NCBI RefSeq assembly: GCF_905163445.1
Contig: NC_053180.1
Location: forward strand, 10,158,701 to 10,222,700
Source: Pararge aegeria
Lineage: Eukaryota > Arthropoda > Insecta > Lepidoptera > Nymphalidae
Length of the DNA: 64,000 nucleotides
Direction: 5' to 3'
A program made the position numbers and the translations under genes. Below the pieces are notes generated by a model. That model was not told where the DNA came from, searched no databases, and worked only from the letters and a program-made list of their open reading frames with translations. Positions 37,455 through 47,600 of the stretch are shown here, piece after piece. Numbering within the stretch: the stretch's first letter is position 1; each line of letters begins with the position of its first letter.

Positions 37455-40400
37455 ATGGCGAGTCAGACACAGGGAATCCAGCAACTGCTAGCTGCTGAAA
37501 AGCGCGCTGCGGAAAAAGTCTCAGAGGCGAGAAAACGTAAGTCGTCAAATTGCGTATTACTAATCTGAAACACCCTTTTGTGTTTGCTGCAATGGGTACA
37601 TAATTGATGTAAAAATACCCTAAACTTAAAATCAGTTATCCCCATTAAAGTAAGTGTATAAAATGCGTAGAACCTTCGTTTTAATTAGAGTAAAGTAACG
37701 TTCTATGCTTAGCACTTACATCACATGATTCTAATCTAGTATGAATATATTATTTGAGTTAGCCTATTTTGGAAATAAATGACTTCATGTTTTATTCTTA
37801 TCTGTGATAATTTGTATTATGAACATCTTCTATATTTCGAACATCTTCATAGTATTTTGTGCATTATTATTGTAGATTCTCTCTCATTCACTAAAGGTAC
37901 ATCTATCTGAGACAAGTAGAAAATTCTGCCCTTTTGTGACTGACATATTGATACTATTACTGTCATTTCATAAACTGCTAATGGTAATGAATAAAAAATT
38001 ATAATTTTCTCTATTGAGGCAGAGGATAGAATAGAATTATTAGCTGTTATGGACTAAAAAGCATTAGGTTTGATTCCTGGATAATTACAATTGCCAGCCA
38101 GCAATTTAAAAATTCATTGGAGCAGCCAGGAATCTCTTAAAAAGGGAAGGTCACCAACAGACTCAGGATCATGTTACTATGCAAAAATTCATGACATAAT
38201 ATAAAGTGTAGGTTAGAATAATGTATGTCCAATCTTTATGTTCATTAGAAATACTAAAGTGAAAATATTGCAACTAATCAAACTAAAAACTTACTATAAT
38301 TAAGTTTCATTGCTATGTGATATAAATATGAGAAACAATTGAAGCAGTGCACACATTTTTTATAATCTCAAATAACTCTGAACTCTTAATTGTTTGAGAT
38401 TTTGGTTTTTTTGCATAATGATAAAGAAATAATTGTGGAAAGTATTCCATGTTGACGATAAAAAAACAAAAAAAGTAAGTTTTGGACCTGCATCAATTTA
38501 GCCTTGTGTAGTTCATATATTTTTACAATATAAAATATAGTATTTTCTGTATACCTTTTTTAACATGTTCTTGTCGAGGACAGATCATATTTTTCTGTAT
38601 ATTTATATATTGACAGTATGAGCCATATTTTATAAATTTAAAAGATACCTTTGCTACAGGAAAGGCAAAACGCCTAAAGCAGGCGAAGGAAGAGGCTCAA
38701 GATGAAATTGAGAAGTACAGACAGGAGCGAGAGAGACAATTCAAAGAGTTTGAAGCCAAGGTTGGTCTACTTTTATGTACTTTTCCCGTGACTATAGAAA
38801 ACATAAGAATTTATAGATAACAGAAAGATAATGGTGTTTAAGATAAACCAAGTAATAAAAACAGTTTCACTTACCCATTTACAGTATTGTATTACTTTTT
38901 AACTACACAATTTCTTCAAGCCTCCTTGGCTCTTGAAATAGAGGAAGCTCTACAATTAGATATCTATGAGATTCTTGTTTTTAAGTAACCTAACTGAGAA
39001 GAGCCGGCCTGAAACTCAGCATAGTTTCTTGCCGGCTCTTCTCAGTGGAATCTGCCTTCCAAACCGGTGGTAGAGTCACTACAAACAGACTGACTTGATG
39101 TTTTAATAGTGCTTATTGATTAGGCCTACTTGAAATAAATGAATTTTGAATTTGAATTTGATTTTTATTGTCCGTATATACAAAATACACTACCTTAACC
39201 TTAATTTGAAAGAATTGTTTTTTTAACATTTCTTAAAAATAGTTGGACATACCATGATAATAGTATTTTAAAATTTGTTTATATAGCAACCCAATTGTGA
39301 ACATGACTCACTTTTTAAACTTTTTTTTTTAGATTAATGTGTAATATTATATAGTTCCTGGCTAATATTTTAAGGGTCTGTTAGGTATTTTTCAAATTTC
39401 AAAAATTCATAGAGTATACTTTTTTTAAAATTTAAAGCACATGGGCACAAGGGAAGGTGTTGCAGCCAAGATCGATGCTGAGACCAGGGTGAAGATTGAC
39501 GAAATGAACAAAATGGTTCAGACACAGCAAGAGGCAGTAAGTAATCCAACCGGTGCATTCTGACTAACCTGTATGAATTATTAATAAATATATTGGTATA
39601 GGGAAGATTAAACTTGCCTTTCAAATTATCATCTTTCTACTACAGGCTGTTTCGAACTATCTACAGGCATCCAATATTGCATAATTACACAATTACACTA
39701 CTCTTTCTACAGTGCCTTATTACAAGACCTGTTAAATGTAAAGAAAGTCTTTCCATTCGTAAGAAATCCAGAAACAATGTGGGTTGTAATGTAATTTGAA
39801 TTAAGAACTATTCTTCATTCAAAGAAAATTCTGATAATTCTAATCTTGTTATCTAACTTCAACGAATGGTGTTTATCTCACTCACGCGATTAGAAAGTTG
39901 TTTTTTCTTTTTGATAGAGTTGAGATTATATTGCCTTGCGTGGTTTAAACAAAGCAGTAGCAGCATTACCAGTAACAAAGGGGTTATTCTACTTTAATTT
40001 AGGGCATCCCTAAACCCCTCGCAACACTCAGGATTAAGGAAAAACACATACAACACGCTTATTTTACAATCAATACAAAACAGAACATTTTTAATATAGT
40101 ATTTTTTTTTAGTTTTTATTCTATTTAGCTGCCTCGAATGACTGCTCAAGAGTATATGATCCTTGTTTTCAGTTTGTAGTACAAGCTAACTCCATGGTTC
40201 TATATAGTTGTAATAAAGAAGAAATTGAAAGTGTCATTCTTGGACTACGTGGAGATTGTGCTACGGGTTGGGATAACATCCCTTGTTCTGTGTTAAAACA
40301 AGCCAGACACATTTTAGCACCTGTCCTTTCACATCTTTTTAACAGTTGCTTCTCTAGGGGAATTTTTCCTTCTGTCTTTAAAAGAGCGGTTATACACCCT

Positions 40401-42617
40401 ATCTTCAAGACCGGGGACAGAGGCAACATTAATAATTACCGTCCAATTGCTATTCTTTCTGCTATATCGAAAGTTCTTGAGAAAATTATTAATAATCGCC
40501 TTATCCAATACCTAAATAAATTCAATTTGCTGTCTAAGCATCAATTTGGCTTTAGAAGTGGGAGATCCACAGAAGATGCTATTTTAGAGCTCACTGGTGA
40601 AATAACTAAAAGCCTTGACGGGAAGGAGAAAGTGATAGGCTTGTTTCTTGATATTTCGAAAGCTTTTGACACTGTTTCTGTGCCAATTTTAGTTCAAAAA
40701 TTGGAGGAAATCGGGATAAGAGGAATGGTACTAAGCATACTAAAAGATTATTTAACAAATCGTACTCAATGCGTCAAAATTGGAAACTGCATTAGCAAAG
40801 ATGAGATCCTGACGTACGGGGTTCCCCAAGGAAGTGTTCTAGGTCCAACGCTCTTCCTTATTTACATCAACCAACTATGCAATATATCCCTGCAAAATGT
40901 TAAAATAGTAGCATATGCAGATGACATGGCTTTAATTGTCCGGGGTATAAGTTGGATCGACACACAGAAAACTTCTGAAAAGGCATTGGAAATAATAATG
41001 GCATGGCTCTCATCTAATAGGCTGTCACTAAATTTAGACAAGAGTAAATATATAACTTTCTCTTTGAAAAGAAATACACAACCTAATGTATCGTTCTTTA
41101 TAAAAGCCCATACATGTGCTTTTAAAATTGCTAACTGTGGTTGTAATGTTTTGGAACGTGTTAGTTCAATAAAGTATTTGGGAGTAATTATTGATGACAC
41201 ACTGTCATGGGATCCCCATGTTAATAAACTAATTGGACAAAGTAGGAAAATGATATACATAGTTAAAAACTTAAAACCTATACTCGACATGAACACCTTA
41301 AAAACTGTGTACTTTGCTATTGTACAGTCGATATTAACTTATTGCATCACTATTTGGGGAAGCTGCGGAAAAACACTACTTTTACGGCTAGAACGAGCTC
41401 AAAGAGCGATCCTAAAAGTAATGCTTGGGAAGCCAACCCTTTTTCCATCGCGTGAGTTATATGAAAAATGTGATGTCTTAGCGGTCAGACAAATGTACAT
41501 TCTCCAAGTTATCATACGAAAGCATAAACTATTACATTTTGTTCCTGACACACTTCTAAATAAAAGAAGGTCGGACAAAGTTTGCCAGATCAAACCCTGT
41601 AGAACCAAACTTGCGAGAAGGCATTTCTATTATGCTAGTCCAATATTGTACAACAAAATAAATCACTTCTTAAAAATATACCCGATGAATCACAGAAATT
41701 GTAAATACTATACTACCAAGTGGCTTAAGACGCTGTCCTATACTGATACGGAAACTATCGTCACTTCAAATTAAAGGCACTAACTTTGCAGATCTTGCTT
41801 GTAAAACATACTCAAAACCACGGAACCCTCACACGTACATACACGCACGAACACTCATACACACATACACACACACACGCACGCATACACACACACACTA
41901 ACACACGCACGCATACACACACAAACACATACACAAACGCACTGTCGCACACATACGCATACACAAACACGTACATTATAAAATTGTAAATTGTATTGTT
42001 TTAGTTGTAATATTTTAATTTTTCTTTGTTTTAGTCTTTTTGTTTTTAAGCAAACCCGGAGGTGGGCGTTAATAGCTGTAACACAGTTTCTAACTAACAC
42101 AGTTGTTACCGTTCCTTAGATTATAAGAATCCATTGTAAATGAGACACAATAAAGACAATTATTATTATTATTATTATAAAACTTTATGTGGGAAAAAGG
42201 TGTACGTTGTTAGGAGCGTATATCTATAGGAGATAGAAATTCACCAAGATCGGTTTAACTTGACGCCGCCGTACCAATGTATCAATGGGCATACGTCTCC
42301 TATGGTACAGGAGACTTATGCCCAGCATGGCACGGGTGGAAATAATATACGTATAATATAAAATAGGGGTTAACTTGTCCATTTTCCTGTTGCCGTGCAT
42401 TGGCAAGATACAAGTAGTGACAGCGGAATATGGGGTCTGAAATTTCTGTCTCCTGCCTATGCGATCCGTGTTGTGGGATATAGGCTTAGGGATGTAGGCT
42501 TAGTATGATAATGATGATGATCCATATCTAAATTCTATTTTCCAGGTGATCACGGATATTCTCAACTTGGTGTACGACATTAAACCAGAGCTGCACGTCA
42601 ACTACCGCTTAAATTAA
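37455..42617 (+). CDS. Vha13: V-type proton ATPase subunit G
   Basis: Four exons, 37455-37536, 38660-38760, 39438-39536 and 42546-42617, give 354 nt, or 117 aa, the usual length of this subunit. The protein starts MASQTQGIQQLLAAEKRAAE, continues as a long charged helix (KRLKQAKEEAQDEIEKYRQE), then HMGTREGVAAKIDAETRVKI, and ends ILNLVYDIKPELHVNYRLN. Family knowledge: G pairs with subunit E in the peripheral stalk that joins V1 to Vo in the proton pump of endosomes and apical membranes. Donors and acceptors are GT/AG with consistent phases (1, 0, 0). Intron 2 carries a LINE 3' end and intron 3 a 2-kb retrotransposon insertion in the same orientation. Confidence 0.97.
38930..39165 (+). mobile_element. 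LINE 3' end (truncated) in Vha13 intron 2
   Basis: It has the layout of a common lepidopteran non-LTR 3' end: 'ctgagaagagccggc', 'aaactcagc', 'actgacttgatg', then 'ggcctacttgaaataaatg' and a (TTTGAA)n-like tail. It contains a perfect 15-bp inverted repeat (38994-39008 with 39031-39045). No RT portion was found upstream. Confidence 0.65.
41830..41975 (+). repeat. CA-rich tract in LINE 3' UTR
   Basis: Imperfect (AC)n with interspersed ACGC and ATAC units, downstream of the RT stop codon. The open frames it creates on both strands are low-complexity artefacts. Confidence 0.9.
42151..42178 (+). repeat. (TTA)n tail of the LINE
   Basis: About seven ATT units directly after AATAAAGACAA. This marks the 3' terminus of the inserted retrotransposon. 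Confidence 0.85.
42212..42289 (+). repeat. direct repeat D, copy 1
   Basis: The segment from 'gagcgtatatctatagg' to 'ccaatgtatcaatg' is almost identical to 43792-43867, with one visible mismatch in 'gatcggttt' versus 'gatcgtttt'. It lies just after the LINE tail in Vha13 intron 3. Confidence 0.85.
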
Positions 42618-43105
42618 GCGAAATTTATGGTTACGCATAAATAATACTATATCGCGTTTAAATCTTTGCGAACCCAATTATAGTTATTACTGTTATATTT
42701 ATTCTGTTTATAATCTCTAGCCACTTTGCTTAGAGCCATATAAAATGGCAGTTTGACAGTTAGAGTGCGTTAATTGCATGCAGGTTTAATTATTATGGAT
42801 GCCATTTGCTGTATATAAATATTAGCTTGAATTGCCATTTTTAATAATATTAATCAATGTTATCCAAACGAAATCAGCTCGATATCATTCCAAGAAAAAA
42901 CGTGGGGATCCGTTCAAGAACACAAAAAAAAAAACTTATATTATAAAATTGTATGTTATTCAATGTTATATGTTGAATAGAAATATATGGAGTTTTAAAA
43001 AGAAGATTTGAAATGTTTTTATTTTTTTTCTTGTTATGAATAGTCTCATTGTCTGTGTACAGTATTAGAGGAAATATATAACTAATGTAATATTCTTGTT
43101 TTATT

Positions 43106-43136
43106 AGTTCCTAAATCCATAGTGGATTTAGGAACT
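43106..43136. repeat. perfect 14-bp inverted repeat
   Basis: AGTTCCTAAATCCA and its exact reverse complement are separated by TAG. Confidence 0.9.
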
Positions 43137-43172
43137 TAGGAGCCTCTTCAATCTACTAGAAATGACAGCATA

Positions 43173-43177
<5 letters not shown>

Positions 43178-43204
<27 letters not shown>
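43178..43204 (+). repeat. (AT)n microsatellite
   Basis: About 13 uninterrupted AT units after 'cacac'. Confidence 0.95.
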
Positions 43205-43791
43205 CTAAGTAGATAATATATTTTTACAAATGTGCAGAAACTAACAAGAAATTCGCGAAGTGCATAAAAATAAACGATGTCAGTACGTATGTTGTATACA
43301 AAAACCGAAATAATACTTGAGATGCTTTAGAGTTACATTATTTACTGTCTCTGAGACTTATCTGTAAAACCAAAACGCTAATAATTTTTAAATAAACCAT
43401 TGCCATAGTTTTTACTAAAATAAATCAGATACAGCCCTAATATCACATGCAAAAGTAAAATCAAATGACTCCTGTCACTGATAATTACGCGTCGCGTATC
43501 GTGGGTAGGTACTATGCACGTGTCGGTTGCACCATTCAACAGTTTTTCGTAATTCCGGTAACGGAATACGTGTAAACGTATAATATATTTATTTACATCG
43601 GTCCAGTAAGAGTGAACGCTGCAGACGAATAGATTGGTTTTCTGAAGTAAAGTCTACTACGATTACAATACCTAATGGCGGGTGTAGACCCCCTATTACC
43701 TAGTATACTAGCTGTTGCCGCGGCTTAGACCGCGTTTTTTTTTAATCCCGCGTGAACTTTTGATTTCTCGGAATAAAAGTATACTAATTAA

Positions 43792-43867
43792 GAGCGTATA
43801 TCTATAGGAGATAGAAATTCACCAAGATCGTTTTAACTTGACGCCGCCGTACCAATGTATCAATGTT
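43792..43867 (+). repeat. direct repeat D, copy 2
   Basis: Nearly identical to 42212-42289, about 1.5 kb upstream. The two copies flank the last Vha13 exon. Confidence 0.85.
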
Positions 43868-43972
43868 TTTTTTAAATTCCCTGGGAACGTTACCCTGGAG
43901 CTCTAAGATAAATCCAATCTCAGAGATATGCCCAATTTCATCAGGGTCGGTGCAATGTTTGAGCCTGCGATA

Positions 43973-44283
43973 CAGTGCCGGATTAACCACGTAGCGAGAG
44001 TAGCAATTGCTTACGGGCCCCGCGCGAAAGGGGGGCCCGCATATTTAATACCGCTGACAGACAGACAGACAGACACGCACACAGACATCGCCTATAGTAA
44101 TTTACTAAACTATTATTAAACCCACAAAATTGTAACCTATAGATAGCAAATACGTATTGTATTTAAGATACGTATTGAGTATTCAATTGTATTTTTACCA
44201 CTTTATACTTAAGAACCCATAGCAGATCAAGGGCTCTTTTAAAGAATTTGCTACGGGCTCCGCGCTTGCTTAATCAGGCACTG
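43973..44283. mobile_element. hAT-like MITE, 311 bp
   Basis: The left end reads CAGTGCCGGATTAACCA. The right end, reverse complemented, reads CAGTGCCTGATTAAGCA: 15 of 17 identical and starting with CAGTG as in hAT elements. The flanking octamers (ctgcgata and caatgata) match at five of eight positions, a weak and possibly decayed 8-bp target duplication. Inside are GC-rich 'gggccccgcgcg' and a (GACA)n run. No transposase is present. Confidence 0.5.
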
Positions 44284-44657
44284 CAATGATACGTTGGAAA
44301 GGAACATAGATACACCCTTAAGCACATACATTTGTATGGATACACTCTCGCACTTGATTTATTAATTATAATTAATTCAATGAATTAAAGATTTTTGATT
44401 AATATAAGCGTCTAACTGCCAACTTAATTGAAATTCCTTGACGTGTAAAACAGACTAATGTAGCAAGAATATCAAATGGTAGGATCTATGTTGAAAAACT
44501 AGAAATAGAGAATAAGTATCATTCGTTCCGTAGCGTCTACACAGATTCCAGCATTAGAACTGCACAAAAGTTGGATTGCAGTTTTAAAGCAGTTCCTTTG
44601 TCGCAAAGATAAATACATCGTAACTGAACCGCTTTTTTTAGATAAATATTAATTTAA

Positions 44658-47600
44658 TTACGACAGCTTCTTTTCGCCAAGAGTCTCAAGCCATGATGCG
44701 ACGGCTTCTACTGACGAGAAAACTGCAGGCTGGTCCGCGATGTCGCATCGCTTCGAGGAGAAAGACAGGATGCCGACTAATCGACCGTCCATAATCGCAG
44801 GTCCACCTGCGTCATGCTGAAAGAGCAAATAGTTTTTAATTAAAAAAAAACCATTTAAAGTACACTGGATTTATGAATACGACGAGTTTAATTAATATGG
44901 CCACATGTTACACAGATTAAGTTGCACCATTTACAGGGGCGGTGTAAATGGTGCAACGAAAAGTGTAAGTAGGTACTTATACTTTAAATGTTTCATAATT
45001 ACCTCTTTAAGCTTAGTTATTTTATTAACTTACGTTACATACGTTCTTGGCTAGCGTTATATAGCCTGCACAGAAATTGGTTCTTGTAACAAGATCTCTG
45101 AAAATAAGTAAGGAAAATATTGGTTACTAATGTGTGTTTAATAGTGTTACTAAGAATAGGTACCCAGTAAATACAAACAAGATGCTTAGATAACATATAT
45201 TGATTATACCGTCCATAAATTTCCTGGCAGTCAGCTAGATCGTAGACAGGCAGGTCCAACTTCTGGAGAAGCACTTGGCCCCCGAGCCCACCAGAACTCT
45301 AAAATAGAATAAAATTTTTCCAATATCATACAGGGTTTTTAAAAAACCCCACTTGTATGATTAAGGTATGTTTTTTTTCCTTTAAGCATATATAGGCTGA
45401 AATGATGCTGATAAATTAGATACCTATCACCATCAACCCATTACCGGACCACTGCAGGGCTCGAGTCTCCTCCTACACCAAGAGTGAGAGTGAGAAGGAG
45501 TTAACCCGTAATCCACCACGCTGGCTGAGTGCGGATTAGGTACCTAGTTATATATGGTGCCAAATCTGGACGTTAAAAAAATTTATAGTAGAAAAGAACA
45601 GCAATACTTTTACTTAATTTTTTAGGATTTTGTTTAGTTTAGAGATTTGAGTGCGATAGATTTTTTTGAATGAATGAAAATAAATTTTCACCGCATTTTT
45701 AATGCGGAGTCTGTAATTCACAAATTTCAAAACGAAATTAAATTAACAGATCTTAAAGTATTGCCATCTTTTTCCCTGTGTTAATAAACACAGAAAAGGA
45801 CAACACTATTTTTAGACCTGCCAATTTAGTTTAGTTTGGTTCAGAGTATGGAGGGTAGAGGTAAGGAGAGTCATCTGAGTATATGAAAAAGTGTCGTCAA
45901 AATGTATTAAATTAGGATGGCGCCACGTTTCCATCAGGGTAACTCTTAAAAGAAGCGCCAAATATAAATATTGTTAGAGAAGGCTTGAAAAATAAACAAG
46001 GAAGTATTGAGATACAAGGAAGGAAGGTTATATTTACCACAATATTTTGTACAACGTCAGTTGTTAAAATTCTCAATAATTAACTACTTTAGTCGATAAT
46101 GACATTAAATTTTTTAACTCGGCATACTTCAATTCATCTACGATTGCTACATTCATACCATACCCTGTGCATCCACCAGCGCCATTGTGGAGGATTTTTG
46201 AACTGTTATTTAGCGCAACAACTGGACACTTTTTCAACTTTTCTCCCATATAAGATGACTCTCCTTACCTCTACCCTCCATAGTTCAGAGTGATGAGTAC
46301 CTACTACTAGTAATTCAAATTGGCACTTATTAATTTGGTTTGGTAAATATGGCTTGTCCGTGTCACGTGTCAAAGCCGTACATAGTAAAACGCGACCAGT
46401 TGCCTGGTACAGTAACATTTCCAACAAGCTGCCAAAAGGTCTTCACGATCAAAAATGGCACACACAATTATTTAATGCCAAAACTTGTATAGGTATCTAC
46501 CTACCAATTCCTTATTCATTATCGCCTTAATAACTCCGTAGGTAAGTAAGACGGGTTGCCACAGGTTAGCAACTGTCAGTAAAGTTACGGAATAGGTGAG
46601 TTGCTATGTAGGTAACCTATTAATATATTCATAATCGTTTCTACTTACTTTACGCCGTAACTAAACAACCAATTGACTTGATTTTTGGCATAGAGTTAGA
46701 TGATGACGGAGAGAACATAGACAATTTTTAATCGCAGGAAAACGAACGGTCCAGACGGGTTATAAAGTACCGTAATAAACGCAGACGAAAAACAGGGTCA
46801 ACAGCTAGTTAATAACAAACTTACCAATACTGAACCCCATCCAAGAAAAGTTATGTTGCTATCAGTCGGCACCTTTTTGTCAGTGGAGTAATCTATTTTC
46901 GAGAGTTTTATGTCTTCCTTGTCGTATGATATGTTCTTATGCAATCCTAGCACTGCAAAATTGAACTCCAGATTGTTTGGCTTATAGTTTGGATGGAAGA
47001 AGATCTCTGTGACTCGGTACACATTGCCGCCGGAGGTCGCGTTGGTCGAGCCGATTCGGACAGTCAACATTTTGACATATTCACGGAAGAATCGATTATT
47101 GTATTGTCTGTGAAGTGAGAGACAAATAAATTTCCGCAATGGGCCTTCCTAAGGCCTCCGTTGACGTATCTGTTGTTAGCATACATAACCCGATAAGGGT
47201 AATACTTTTAATTCAAAACCATGGGTATTTTAATAACAAAAATTCGGCATTCGGTGCTTAGACGTCAGCTTGAGACTACTTAGTTTACGTCTGTCCACTG
47301 CACCGAATGCGTAGGCTACTTCAAGCTGGACAAGTAAGATACTTGGCTCTCACAGACTTTACGCATATACCTATCTACCTACAAATAGTATGAATGCAGC
47401 CACTCATGACTTATATAGGAACTCATCCGGCTAACTATATTACCCGTCTTACTATACCTACGGCTAGCGGCTAATCAAAAAAAAACATAAATATATCAAT
47501 ATACATTAGTACCTTTATATTGGTATTCTTGATATCATATTGGCCTTAGGTAGGTACTATTAATATTGTGTAGCGCTTAAATAATTACAGTTTTCTCTCT

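Larger units (their letters stand above)
40110..42180 (+). mobile_element. 5'-truncated non-LTR retrotransposon, jockey/CR1-like
   Basis: An open frame from 40113 to 41774 (526 codons from the first ATG, 40194) encodes the C-terminal part of a LINE ORF2. In order it has NNYRPIAILSAISKVLEKII, HQFGFRSGRSTEDA, FLDISKAFDTV, GVPQGSVLGPTLFLIYIN, the catalytic YADD motif, and SIKYLGVIIDDTLSWDPHV after the RT core. The endonuclease domain is missing, so the insertion is 5'-truncated. The first ATG is not a real start, since the frame is open upstream. A CA-rich 3' UTR (about 41830-41970) follows, and the element ends after 'acacaataaagacaa' in (TTA)n. The RT frame has no stop, so insertion is fairly recent. 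It sits in Vha13 intron 3 in sense orientation. The clade is a judgement from motifs only. Confidence 0.88.
42618..44657. other. tail-to-tail region between Vha13 and SPH1
   Basis: Holds the 3' UTR of Vha13, a hairpin (43106-43136), an (AT)n run (about 43178-43204), copy 2 of direct repeat D (43792-43867) and a probable hAT-like MITE (43973-44283) containing a GACA run near 44060. No gene was recognised. Short frames here overlap repeats. Confidence 0.7.

Noticed and set aside
40862..41296. 144-codon minus-strand frame
   Set aside because: It is antisense to the reverse transcriptase frame of the inserted LINE and has no family resemblance.
41786..42100. Low-complexity His/Thr and Cys/Val frames on both strands
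   Set aside because: Translations of the CA-rich tract in the LINE 3' UTR.
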